A stretch of 64,000 nucleotides of DNA from Lysobacter sp. Root690 (GTDB lineage Bacteria; Pseudomonadota; Gammaproteobacteria; Xanthomonadales; Xanthomonadaceae): contig NZ_LMHM01000018.1 in NCBI RefSeq assembly GCF_001427785.1, forward strand, positions 385,309 to 449,308. The letters are read 5' to 3'. Position numbers and translations under genes: made by a program. Positions 44,910 to 53,433 of the stretch are shown here, in pieces (within the stretch, counting starts at the first letter, position 1; the number at the start of each line of letters is the position of its first letter). The notes below the pieces were generated by a model. The model ran no database searches. It saw only the letters and a list, made by a program, of their open reading frames with translations, and had not been told where the DNA came from.

Positions 44910-45758
44910 ATGCGCCGTTGCCGCCCGCTGCGATTCGCCGCCGCGCTGTTGTGCTCCGCTTCGATCGCGCTGATCGCCGCGTGCAGCCATGCGCCGTCGC
45001 CGCGAACCCCGCCCCCGGAGCCCACCGCCATGACCGACTCACGCGAACACGGCCGTTTCCTCAGTCGCGAACTGGTGCTCGACCACGGCGTCGTGCATCG
45101 CTATCAAGTGTTCGTGCCCTCGCTCAAGGCCGGCGGCGAACGGCCCGCGCTGATCGTGTTCCTGCATGGCTCGGGCGAACGCGGCGACGACAACCGCAAG
45201 CAGGTCGAGGTCGGGCTCGGCCCGATCATCCGCGAGCGCATGGACGACTTCCCGGCGATCGTGGTGTTCCCGCAGATGCATACCGACCAGATCGACGCCG
45301 ACCGTTTCGCCGGCACCGTGCTGAAAATTCTCGACCGCGCCGAGGCTGAGTTCAACGCCGATCCCAAGCGCATCGTGCTGACCGGCCTGTCGATGGGCGG
45401 CTATGCGAGCTACGAACTGGCCCTGATGCAACCCGACCGCTTCGCCGCGGTGGTGCCGATCTGCGGCGGCTACGACCCGCCGAAAGCCTACGACGCCGAA
45501 CGCATCGCCGCGCTGGGCGGCGCCCTGGACCTGGACGCCGCCGCGCGCAAGCTGCGCGGCATCCCGTTCTGGATCTTCCATGGCGCGCAGGACGACGTGG
45601 TACCGCCGCGTTACTCGCGCGACATGAGCGCCGCGCTGAAACGCGCCGGCGCCGACGTGCGCTACACCGAATTCCCCGACGCCGACCACAATTCCTGGGA
45701 CCCGGCGTATTCGACGGCTGAGTTGTGGCCGTGGTTGTTTGCGCAGCGCCGGCCGTGA
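44910..45758 (+). CDS. Alpha/beta-hydrolase lipoprotein (esterase/phospholipase type)
   Basis: The 282-residue product has a lipoprotein signal with cysteine in SIALIAAC and then an alpha/beta-hydrolase fold. The oxyanion loop is LHGSGERGDD, the nucleophile GLSMGGYAS (about Ser166), the acid in GAQDDVVPP and the His in DADHNSWDP. It resembles dienelactone hydrolase/carboxylesterase lipoproteins. ATG 44910 is chosen because GGAGG is six bases upstream; ATG 44904 touches it. It is anchored in the envelope; the substrate is unknown. Confidence 0.82.
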   Translation: MRRCRPLRFAAALLCSASIALIAACSHAPSPRTPPPEPTAMTDSREHGRFLSRELVLDHGVVHRYQVFVPSLKAGGERPALIVFLHGSGERGDDNRKQVEVGLGPIIRERMDDFPAIVVFPQMHTDQIDADRFAGTVLKILDRAEAEFNADPKRIVLTGLSMGGYASYELALMQPDRFAAVVPICGGYDPPKAYDAERIAALGGALDLDAAARKLRGIPFWIFHGAQDDVVPPRYSRDMSAALKRAGADVRYTEFPDADHNSWDPAYSTAELWPWLFAQRRP

Positions 45759-45955
45759 GTACTTGCTTTGATCGGGTATACGCAGCGCTGTTTCAGCGGG
45801 ACAAGAAATAATTCATCCGAGCAGACTTGCACATTCGATGCGGTGCCGAGGCAAGCCGAAGACCACTAAAAGGCCGCCTATTGTTTCGCCATGATTCCAT
45901 CTAACATTTCGTTATCGCCGATCTTTATTCGCTGACGACTAACGCTGGATTGCAG

Positions 45956-46864
45956 ATGAATCGGGGGCATGCAATTAAAGACGCACTGATGATCGGCGGC
46001 CAGGTCATGTTGTCCTGCGCATTATCTTCATGCGCCACCACGCAGCCAGCCACGAAGGTTGCAGACGGTGGCCTGTTGCTCGACGCCCTGACCGCCATCA
46101 CTACCCAGCGCGGCGACGGCTTCGACGACATCGTCAAGGCCTTGCGCAAGAACGGCGAGTTAAAGGCCAGCGAAGGCCCCGTCACGCTGGCGGACGGCAC
46201 CCGGCTATCGAAGTGGGCAACCCACGAGAAAAACGGCGGCGTCACCAGTCTGACACTGACGGTTGCGCCATCGGACTGTATCGCTCTGAACGAGGTCGTA
46301 GCCAAGACCTATGCGAGACTCGCGTTCGCGCACGGCGACGGTTTCGCTTTCGAAGCGATCGGTGTGCGCGGCGGGTTCTCGGCTCACGACCATGACAGGG
46401 CTTGCCTGGGGCATCTCACCCTCAACCGCGCTACGCCCGCCGAATCGCAATCCGACGAAGCCGAGCGAGCCACCGGTCGCGTCGCCTTTTCGCGGGTGCT
46501 GGATCTGCTTTTATCGAGCGAGCCCGCCGATCTGGAAAAAGCTTCGGCCGAACTGGAACAGTCGCGCAACTCCGGGCTGGAAAGCGCGAACAAAGCCTCC
46601 GGCGACGCGCAACTGCTCCGGCTTCGTTCGCATTCCGCGGGCGGCAAAATTTTCGGAATCAGCCTGACCCTGGCGGCGAAGCCGTGCTTCCCGATCGATC
46701 AGGCGGCCGCCCGTACCGATGCCCGCGCGTTCCCGAGGCAAGACCAGGCCGTCGTATACGAGGCGCATTCACCGGGAAGCTTTACGACGATCTATCCCCA
46801 TGCGCTTGATGGCGCTTGCATGGGCAGCTTCGTTCACTATCGCCAGGAGATGAAACGGCGATGA
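45956..46864 (+). CDS. Putative lipoprotein of unknown function
   Basis: The 302-residue product has a lipoprotein-like signal (MIGGQVMLSCALSSCATT) with the lipobox cysteine at about residue 26. The mature part contains two similar blocks of about 110 residues, each ending in a Cys-containing CLGHLTLN / CMGSFVHY strand. This suggests an internal duplication. No family is recognised. Confidence 0.6.
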   Translation: MNRGHAIKDALMIGGQVMLSCALSSCATTQPATKVADGGLLLDALTAITTQRGDGFDDIVKALRKNGELKASEGPVTLADGTRLSKWATHEKNGGVTSLTLTVAPSDCIALNEVVAKTYARLAFAHGDGFAFEAIGVRGGFSAHDHDRACLGHLTLNRATPAESQSDEAERATGRVAFSRVLDLLLSSEPADLEKASAELEQSRNSGLESANKASGDAQLLRLRSHSAGGKIFGISLTLAAKPCFPIDQAAARTDARAFPRQDQAVVYEAHSPGSFTTIYPHALDGACMGSFVHYRQEMKRR

Positions 46865-46996
46865 GCTTGCCCGGCGTTGAAAGAGTCCAGCGGAGACGGA
46901 TGCACACGGTTTACCGGGTGAAGGCGTACCGGCAATCAGCAGCCACCATCACATGCATCTTCGGTGTCACCGCTTGCCTTCGCTTTTATTAAGGGA

Positions 46997-47023
46997 GCGC
47001 GGGGGATTTGCTATCCCCCGCGC
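46997..47023 (-). terminator. Perfect hairpin downstream of the yjdM-like gene
   Basis: GCGCGGGGGAT / ATCCCCCGCGC stem with a five-base loop, directly after the stop of the leftward gene at 47026. The following leftward sequence (CTCCCTTAATAAAAG) has no long T-run, so termination may be weak or may serve the rightward lipoprotein gene. Confidence 0.55.
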
Positions 47024-47025
47024 CG

Positions 47026-47250
47026 CTACGCCTTCTTCAAAAACTCAGTCCGCAACACCAGTCCCTTGACCTTGTCGACATTGCACTCGATCTCGTCTTC
47101 CTCGTCGGTCAGGCGGATGTTCTTGCACAGAGTGCCGCGCTTGAGCGTCACCGAGGTGCCTTTCACTTTCAGGTCCTTGATCAGCAGCACCGAATCGCCA
47201 TCGGCGAGCACGGTGCCGTTGCTGTCTTTCACGATCATGTCGATATCCAA
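47026..47250 (-). CDS. YjdM/PhnA-type domain protein lacking the zinc ribbon
   Basis: The 74-residue product matches the C-terminal domain of YjdM (old name PhnA): VKDSNGTVLADGDSV, IKDLKVKGTSVTLKRGT and the end LRTEFLKK. The N-terminal zinc-ribbon of the 111-residue enterobacterial protein is absent. The start is either TTG 47250 or ATG 47238. Despite the old name this family is not an established phosphonate enzyme. It lies just downstream of pyrB on the same strand. Confidence 0.8.
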   Translation of the reverse strand: MDIDMIVKDSNGTVLADGDSVLLIKDLKVKGTSVTLKRGTLCKNIRLTDEEDEIECNVDKVKGLVLRTEFLKKA

Positions 47251-47282
47251 GTAAGCCGTCGCATCGCGCCGATGCGACGAAG

Positions 47283-48215
47283 TCAGCCCTTCAGCAGGGT
47301 TTCCAGCACCGCCATCCGCATCGCCACGCCGTTGGCGACCTGAGTCAGGATCAGCGACTGCGGACCATCAGCCACTTCATCGGTGATCTCGACACCGCGG
47401 TTCATCGGCCCGGGATGCATCACCACCGCATCGGCGGCGGCGCGGCGCAGGCGCGTCGCGGTCAGGCCGTAATCGCGGTGGTAATCGTCCAGCGACGCGA
47501 CCAGGCCTTCTTCCATGCGTTCGCGTTGCAGACGCAGCATCATCACCGCGTCCACGCCGTCGAGCGCGGCATCGAAATCCTGGGTGACCACGCAGCCGTC
47601 CAGGGTGCCGTCGTCGGGCAGCAGCGAGGCCGGGCCGCACACACGGATCTCGCCGGCGCCCAGCGCGCGCAGCGCCTGCAGGTCCGAACGCGCCACGCGC
47701 GAATGCTTGACGTCGCCGATCAGCGCCACGCGCAGCGCGGAAAAATCCACGCCCTTGGCCTGGCGCAGGGTCAGCATGTCGAGCAGGCCCTGGGTCGGGT
47801 GCGCGCTGCGTCCGTCGCCGGCATTGATCAGGCAGGTGCCTTCGCGCGCCTGCTCGGCGAGCGCGGCGACCGCGCCGTCCTCGCGATGGCGAATGACGAA
47901 ACCGCGCACGCCCATCGCTTCGATGTTCTTGAGCGTGTCCAGCGCGGTCTCGCCCTTGCTGGTCGAGGAGGTCGACGCGTCGAAATTCAGCACATGCGCG
48001 CCGAGTTGCTGCGCGGCCAATTGAAAGCTCAGGCGGGTGCGCGTGGACGGTTCGAAAAACAGCGTACACACCGCGATGCCGGCCAGCGCGCGGCTGTCGT
48101 AGTGGCCTTCGGCGAAGGCCTGCGCGCGGATCAACAAGGCGTCGAGCGATGCGCGCGTGCTGTCGCGCAGGCTCAGCAGATGGCGCGAACCGGCGGGGGA
48201 AACGGAGGAGTTCAT
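47283..48215 (-). CDS. pyrB: Aspartate carbamoyltransferase catalytic subunit
   Basis: PyrB joins carbamoyl phosphate and aspartate in pyrimidine synthesis. The 310-residue product has the carbamoyl-phosphate site FFEPSTRTRLSF (about residues 53-64), HPTQGLLDMLTL, and HPGPMNRGVEI near the end. No pyrI regulatory subunit is adjacent. It follows ruvX on the same strand after 31 bases, a conserved yqgE-ruvX-pyrB order. Confidence 0.95.
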   Translation of the reverse strand: MNSSVSPAGSRHLLSLRDSTRASLDALLIRAQAFAEGHYDSRALAGIAVCTLFFEPSTRTRLSFQLAAQQLGAHVLNFDASTSSTSKGETALDTLKNIEAMGVRGFVIRHREDGAVAALAEQAREGTCLINAGDGRSAHPTQGLLDMLTLRQAKGVDFSALRVALIGDVKHSRVARSDLQALRALGAGEIRVCGPASLLPDDGTLDGCVVTQDFDAALDGVDAVMMLRLQRERMEEGLVASLDDYHRDYGLTATRLRRAAADAVVMHPGPMNRGVEITDEVADGPQSLILTQVANGVAMRMAVLETLLKG

Positions 48216-48246
48216 GGGAGCGGACTGATAAGTGCGGGCGGTTGGA

Positions 48247-48735
48247 TCAGGGCGGAAGCAGGTCGATATCGGTGGCGTCGCCGGGCGAAGCCGCCCAGCG
48301 CTCGACGATCACCGCCGCGGCCACCGCATCCAGGGCTTCGGCGTCGCGGCGGCGCTTGCGGCCTTCGGCGCGATCGGCGGCGAAACGGTGCGCGGCCTCG
48401 ACCGAGCTGGAACGCTCGTCGACCATCACCACCGGCAGTTTGTAGCGCTGGCGCAGTTGCCGCGCGAAGCTCAGCGCGCGCAAGCGCGCGGGCTGATCGC
48501 CACCTTCCAGCGTCATCGGATCGCCGACGATCAGTCCGTCGGGGCGCCATTCCTTGAGCACGCGATCGATCGCGCCCCAATCCGGGCCGCCGCCGTGTAC
48601 ATCGATCACCGCCAGCGCGCGCGCGCCATAGCCGAACGCGCTGCCCACCGCGACCCCGATCCGGCGCGAACCGACATCGAATCCGAGCACGGTGCCGTCG
48701 CTGCGGATGGTCGAATGGCTCGCGTCCGAGCTCAT
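48247..48735 (-). CDS. ruvX: Putative pre-16S rRNA nuclease / Holliday junction resolvase YqgF
   Basis: This 162-residue RNase-H-fold protein has [15 protein letters not shown] (first catalytic Asp), [22 protein letters not shown] and the final [10 protein letters not shown] with acidic residues. In E. coli the protein takes part in 16S rRNA 5' processing. The ATG overlaps the stop of yqgE (ATGA). Confidence 0.92.
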   Translation of the reverse strand: MSSDASHSTIRSDGTVLGFDVGSRRIGVAVGSAFGYGARALAVIDVHGGGPDWGAIDRVLKEWRPDGLIVGDPMTLEGGDQPARLRALSFARQLRQRYKLPVVMVDERSSSVEAAHRFAADRAEGRKRRRDAEALDAVAAAVIVERWAASPGDATDIDLLPP

Positions 48736-49298
48736 GCGTGCCCGGCGTAATCGGCCAGATGGGCGAGATCGACGCCGATGCGCCCCGCCGCGGCCTGCCA
48801 GCGCGCGTCCAGCGGCAATTCGAACAGCAGCTCGGCGTCGGCCGGCGCGGTCAGCCAATCGTTCTCGGTGATTTCGTGTTCGAGCTGGCCCGATCCCCAA
48901 CCGGCGCAACCCAGCGCGACCACGGCGTTGTCCGGGCCTTCGCCGGCGGCCATGGCCTCGAGGATATCGCGCGAGGTGGTCAGGTACAGGCCGCTGCCGA
49001 TGACCAAGGTCGAATCCCAGCGGGTGCCGCCGTCGTGCAGGACGAAGCCGCGCTCGGGATGGACCGGGCCACCGGCCAGCACGACCTGCGCGCGCAGCGA
49101 TTCGTCGCCGCCGTCCACGCCCATCTGTCCGAACACTTCGCCTAGCGTGTATTCGGACGGACGATTGACCACGATGCCCATGGCACCGTCGTCGTCGTGT
49201 TGGCAGATCAAGGCGACGCTGCGCGAAAAATTGGTATCGGCCAGCGCGGACAGCGCGATCAGGACCTGATTGGCAAGGGGAGTCGGCATCACGGGCAT
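48732..49298 (-). CDS. YqgE/AlgH family protein
   Basis: The 188-residue product matches the UPF0301 (YqgE/AlgH) family, with [32 protein letters not shown] and [15 protein letters not shown]. No enzymatic activity is established. An alternative start at the second Met (MPTPLANQ) would be three residues shorter. First gene of the yqgE-ruvX-pyrB operon. Confidence 0.9.
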   Translation of the reverse strand: MPVMPTPLANQVLIALSALADTNFSRSVALICQHDDDGAMGIVVNRPSEYTLGEVFGQMGVDGGDESLRAQVVLAGGPVHPERGFVLHDGGTRWDSTLVIGSGLYLTTSRDILEAMAAGEGPDNAVVALGCAGWGSGQLEHEITENDWLTAPADAELLFELPLDARWQAAAGRIGVDLAHLADYAGHA

Positions 49299-49598
49299 GA
49301 CCCCATTCTAACGTGCCGGGCGCGGCTGCGGGCCGTGAAAACGGGTGCTCGCGCGCAGCTTCGGGTTCGGCCGCGGGCCGATGTCCGCCCCGAGCGGGAT
49401 CTGGCCCGATCCGGTCGAATCCGGCCAGGCCTTGATAGACCGCGCCCGAGCGGCGCGTGAGCCGGCGTGAGCGACCGGCGTTCAGCCGCGCGGCGGTCCG
49501 CGGCCCACCGCCGATCCGCGCCGCCACTGGATTCGCCCGCGCGCCGCGCCGACAATCCAGTGCCGCGCCGGTTCGAGCGCGCTCCTTCGAGGCTTTCA
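49299..49598. other. Divergent GC-rich spacer between yqgE and tag
   Basis: 300 bases with the two divergent promoters. Open frames across it (including an upstream in-frame extension of tag to 49467) are arginine-rich and lack protein character. No repeats. Confidence 0.45.
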
Positions 49599-50378
49599 AT
49601 GTCGGGCTACTGCAACATCGCCCCAAACCATCCCGTCCATGGCGAGTACCACGACCGCGAGTACGGTTTCCCGCAACGCGACGAATCGGACCTGTTCGAG
49701 CGCCTGATCCTGGAAATCAACCAGGCCGGGCTGAGCTGGGAAACCATCCTGCGCAAGCGCGAGGGCTTCCGCCGCGCCTACGACGGCTTCGCGGTCGACA
49801 AGGTCGCCGCGTACGGACAGGCCGAGCGCCTGCGCCTGCTCGAGGACGCCGGGATCATCCGCAACCGGCTCAAGGTCGATGCGGCGATCCACAACGCCCA
49901 GGTGATCCAGGGCCTGCGCGCCGGCCACGGCGGCTTTGCCCAATGGCTGGACGCGCATCAACTGCTCGACGGCCGGCCGCGCGAGAAGGCCGACTGGATC
50001 AAGCTGTTCAAGAAGACCTTCCGTTTCACCGGCGGCGAGATCACCAACGAATTCCTGATGAGCCTGAGCTACCTGCCCGGCGCGCATCGCGAAAGCTGTC
50101 CGGCTTATCAGCGCATCGACAAGCTCAAGCCGTATTGGCGCCGTGCGCGCGAACAAGCCGCGGCACTGAAGCCCGCTTCGAAGTCCGCGGGAACGACTGC
50201 GGGAAAAGCCGGCGAGACGAAGGCCGCGCCCACCAAGACCGTCAACAAAACTGTCGCCAAGAAGAACGTCAGCAAGCCGGCACCAGCCAAGAAAGCAGCC
50301 GCCAAACCAGCGGCAAGCAAGAAACCCGCCGCAAAGAAAACCGCGAGCGCCAAGCCTGCGGCGAAGAAAACCCGCTGA
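49599..50378 (+). CDS. tag: DNA-3-methyladenine glycosylase I with a histone-H1-like tail
   Basis: Tag excises 3-methyladenine from DNA. The first 190 residues show the family features: zinc ligands in MSGYCN and HRESCPAY, EINQAGLSWETILRKREGFR, IIRNRLKVDAAIHNAQ and the HhH region. Residues 190-259 are a tail built of Lys, Ala and Pro (repeated PAAKK-like blocks), like bacterial histone-H1 analogues. The normal family length is about 190 residues, so the tail is an addition that probably increases DNA binding. Start ATG at 49599 begins the canonical N-terminus. Confidence 0.9.
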   Translation: MSGYCNIAPNHPVHGEYHDREYGFPQRDESDLFERLILEINQAGLSWETILRKREGFRRAYDGFAVDKVAAYGQAERLRLLEDAGIIRNRLKVDAAIHNAQVIQGLRAGHGGFAQWLDAHQLLDGRPREKADWIKLFKKTFRFTGGEITNEFLMSLSYLPGAHRESCPAYQRIDKLKPYWRRAREQAAALKPASKSAGTTAGKAGETKAAPTKTVNKTVAKKNVSKPAPAKKAAAKPAASKKPAAKKTASAKPAAKKTR

Positions 50379-50481
50379 CCGACACGCCCCTCCCATCGTC
50401 ATGGACGACATCGCGATGCGCGCCGCCCCGGCGCGCGCCGCGCGATGCTTCGCTCACCAAGCTCATCGCAAAGGATTCCGC

Positions 50482-52323
50482 ATGACCCCGCCTCCCGCCC
50501 TGTCCTCCGCCACGCGATCGTTCATCGTCCTGATCGCGCTGTTGCAGGGCCTGCTGCTGTATCTGCTGCGGATCGGCCCGTTCGCCGACAGCGGCCTGGA
50601 AGTGTGCGGCTACGTCATCGTGCTGTCGGTGCCGACGATGATGATCCTGTCGGTGCAGCGCTTGAACGATGCGCGCTTCTGGCAACACGCGGCCGGCATC
50701 GGCGCGATCTATCTGCTGCTGGCGTGGTGGGCCGGCTGGAGCGCGACCGGCGCGCCCGATATCAGCGCCAGCGCGGTGCTGTGGCCGTTCGGCGCGAGTC
50801 TGGCGATCGCCTTGTTCATCGCCCTGCCCTATCTGCAATGCCGTCTGGACAGCGGCCGCTGGCGCGCGTCCTACGATCAACTGTTCGAGCACGGCTGGCA
50901 GAACGCGCTGACCCTGCTGTTGACCGCGGTGTTCGTCGGCATCTGCTGGGCCGTGCTCGGCCTGTGCGCGGTGCTGTTCAAGCTGATCGGCATCCAGTTC
51001 TTCGCCGATCTGTTCACCATGCGCAGCTTCGTCCATCTCGCCAGCGGCATCATGATCGGCCTGGGCGTGCTGGTCGGCCGTACTCAGCAACGGCCGGTGC
51101 AGGTCGCGCGGCAGATTCTGTTCGCGATCTTCAAGGGCCTGCTGCCGCTGGTCGCGGTGATCGCGATCCTGTTCGTGATCAGCCTGCCGTTCACCGGCCT
51201 GGACGCGTTGTGGCGCACCCGTTCGGCGACCTTGATCCTGATGTGTCTGATCGCGGTGATGGTGTTGTTCGTCAACGCGGTCTATCAGGACGGCAGCGGC
51301 GAACCGCCGTACCCGCGCTGGCTGCGGCGGGTGGTCGAAGCGGCGCTGTTGATCCTGCCGATTTACGCGATGCTGGGGTTGTACGCGCTGGCCTTGCGCA
51401 TCGGCCAGTACGGATGGACCGCCGAACGCCTGTGGGCGGTGCTCGCCTCGGTCGTGCTGAGCGCGTACGCGTTCGGTTACGCCTGGGCCGCGCTTCGACC
51501 GCGACTGGGCTGGCTGCACGGGTTGATGCGGGTCAACGTGACCGTCTCGCTGGTGGCGATGGCGTTCGCGGTGGCGGCGAACTCGCTGCTGCTCGACCCG
51601 CACCGCCTGACCGTCAACGATCAACTCGCGCGCCTGCGCGAAGGCCGCACCCCGGCGGAAGAATTCGACCTCAGCCACCTGCGTTTCCAGAACGGCCGCC
51701 GCGGCTACGAGGCGCTGCAAAGCCTGCGCAGCGATCCGCAATTCGCCGGCGATAAGCAAAGCGCCAAGCTCGAACGCGTGCTCAAGATGAAAAATCCGTG
51801 GGAGTACACCATGGACGATCGCGCCCAGGCCCAGGCCGATACCGTCGCGGCCGCGCTGCGGCATATCCAGATCGCGCCAGGCGCCGATCAGCCCGATACG
51901 GTGTGGCTGCAGGCCCTGATCGCGCAACGGCTGCCCACGCCGGACTGCCTGAATGCCGATTCGCAATGCGTGCTGATGACGCCGGACCTCGATCGCAACG
52001 GCCGCAACGATTACCTGCTGTGCAACACCGTGCAATACGGCGCGACCTGCTTCGTCTACAGCCTAGAAGACGGCCTGTGGGACAAGATCGGCCGCAGCTA
52101 TCTGGGCGATCGCGCCGAAACCGTGGCCCCGGCCATGCGCGCGGGCCAAGTCAAGGCGGTGCCGCGCCGCTGGTCGGATTTTCAGTTCGGCGACGACGGC
52201 AAGCTGGTGCAGTTCGAAATGGATTCGGAAGAGGAACGCGCGAAGACGCTGCTGGCGATGAAGTCGGACAAGACCGCAGCGCCGGTCGCGGCGGACAAGA
52301 AGCCAACGACGGACTCGCACTGA
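50482..52323 (+). CDS. DUF4153-type polytopic membrane protein
   Basis: The 613-residue product has about 11-12 hydrophobic helices in residues 10-390 and matches DUF4153 proteins (LLLTAVFVGICWAVLGLCAV and LFKLIGI region). A soluble C-terminal domain of about 220 residues has DLSHLRFQNGRRGYEALQSL and two Cys pairs. The latter part, DLDRNGRNDYLLC, resembles a calcium-loop sequence. AAAGGA lies before the ATG. It is convergent with the Rieske gene, 20 bases apart. Function unknown. Confidence 0.75.
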   Translation: MTPPPALSSATRSFIVLIALLQGLLLYLLRIGPFADSGLEVCGYVIVLSVPTMMILSVQRLNDARFWQHAAGIGAIYLLLAWWAGWSATGAPDISASAVLWPFGASLAIALFIALPYLQCRLDSGRWRASYDQLFEHGWQNALTLLLTAVFVGICWAVLGLCAVLFKLIGIQFFADLFTMRSFVHLASGIMIGLGVLVGRTQQRPVQVARQILFAIFKGLLPLVAVIAILFVISLPFTGLDALWRTRSATLILMCLIAVMVLFVNAVYQDGSGEPPYPRWLRRVVEAALLILPIYAMLGLYALALRIGQYGWTAERLWAVLASVVLSAYAFGYAWAALRPRLGWLHGLMRVNVTVSLVAMAFAVAANSLLLDPHRLTVNDQLARLREGRTPAEEFDLSHLRFQNGRRGYEALQSLRSDPQFAGDKQSAKLERVLKMKNPWEYTMDDRAQAQADTVAAALRHIQIAPGADQPDTVWLQALIAQRLPTPDCLNADSQCVLMTPDLDRNGRNDYLLCNTVQYGATCFVYSLEDGLWDKIGRSYLGDRAETVAPAMRAGQVKAVPRRWSDFQFGDDGKLVQFEMDSEEERAKTLLAMKSDKTAAPVAADKKPTTDSH

Positions 52324-52343
52324 ACTAAGCCCAGGCACCGGCC

Positions 52344-53354
52344 TTACAGCAGGATCCGCACCTCGCGGGCTTGCTCCTCGGCCGGTGCCTCGCCGGTCTG
52401 CCAGAACGCCTCAACCCAAGGCCGCACCAGATCGAGTTGCGTGGAGGCGCCGCGCGCGCCGGGAAAGCGCCGCATATTGGCCGACTGCATCGCCAGCATG
52501 CGCGCGTCCTGATCGTTGACGCGCTTGAGGAACGGCCACACCAGACGACGCACCAGCCATGCGGGCGCCCAGCGGTTTTCCACGTGCAAGGTCGCGAATA
52601 CCGAAGTGATATCGCGGGTCTGCGGGGTGAAATGCAGGCTGATGCGGACGATTCCGCCGTTGACGTAGCGGTACTCGATCTGCGCACTGCCCGGTGCGTC
52701 GAAGATGGCCTGCTCGCTTTCGCGCGGCGATTCGAACAGGCGGTACAACAGACCCGATTGCTGCGGCTGATCGCGATAGATCACCCTGAAGCCGGCATCA
52801 TCGGATTCGAACCGCGCCGTCATCGGCTGCCGTTCGCCGCTGCGCACCAGGCCGGGATGAATCCAGTGCGTATGCATCGGATCGAGGAAGTTCTCGATCG
52901 CGTCGACGACATGCGCCTGCCACTGGGTCTGCCACAGGAAACGCCGCGAACCCTCGGAGTTCTCGTTCAACATGCGCGGCAACGCGCCTTCGTCGCGCCC
53001 GTCCAGCCGCAGCCAGATCAGGCCGTCATGCTCGCGCGCCGCGATGTTGCGCACCCGCACCTGTGGCAGCGGACAGTCCCCCGGCATGCCGGGGATTTCG
53101 CACAAGCGGCCATCGGCGTCGAAGCGCCAGCCGTGGTACGGACAGGCGATTCCCGACTCAGTAACGGTCCCGGCCGACAATGGCGCGTGCCGATGCGGGC
53201 AGCGATCCTCCAACGCGAACAGTCGCCCATCGCGCGCCCGGCCGAGCACGACCGCGCGATCGAGCACGGTCACCGCCACCGGCTTGTGGCCGAGGCGGTC
53301 CGCGCACAGCGCGGGAAACCAGCGTGCGTAATGCGAGGCATGCCAGGTCGTCAT
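52344..53354 (-). CDS. Rieske non-heme iron oxygenase
   Basis: The 336-residue product has a Rieske [2Fe-2S] site (CPHRH...CPYHGW, about residues 52-74) and a mononuclear iron site in the catalytic domain (ENFLDPMHTHWIH, about 154-166, His-His with a downstream Asp). It resembles vanillate-demethylase/phenylpropionate-dioxygenase-like aromatic or aliphatic hydroxylases. It is encoded 79 bases downstream of a GNAT-like gene and an ATP-grasp gene on the same strand, so it probably oxidises their product. A reductase partner is not encoded nearby. Confidence 0.88.
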   Translation of the reverse strand: MTTWHASHYARWFPALCADRLGHKPVAVTVLDRAVVLGRARDGRLFALEDRCPHRHAPLSAGTVTESGIACPYHGWRFDADGRLCEIPGMPGDCPLPQVRVRNIAAREHDGLIWLRLDGRDEGALPRMLNENSEGSRRFLWQTQWQAHVVDAIENFLDPMHTHWIHPGLVRSGERQPMTARFESDDAGFRVIYRDQPQQSGLLYRLFESPRESEQAIFDAPGSAQIEYRYVNGGIVRISLHFTPQTRDITSVFATLHVENRWAPAWLVRRLVWPFLKRVNDQDARMLAMQSANMRRFPGARGASTQLDLVRPWVEAFWQTGEAPAEEQAREVRILL

Positions 53355-53433
53355 GCTCCGATTATCCCGCGATTTGCCGTTGCCGCGCAGATTGTCCGTC
53401 CAGTCTGCGCAGGCGCGGGTCGACCCACCGCCC

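Noticed and set aside
47026-47250. Assigning a phosphonate role to the YjdM/PhnA-type gene because a phosphonate regulon lies in the window
   Set aside because: The family is misnamed; no operator copy or phosphonate gene is near it, and its neighbours are pyrB and ruvX.
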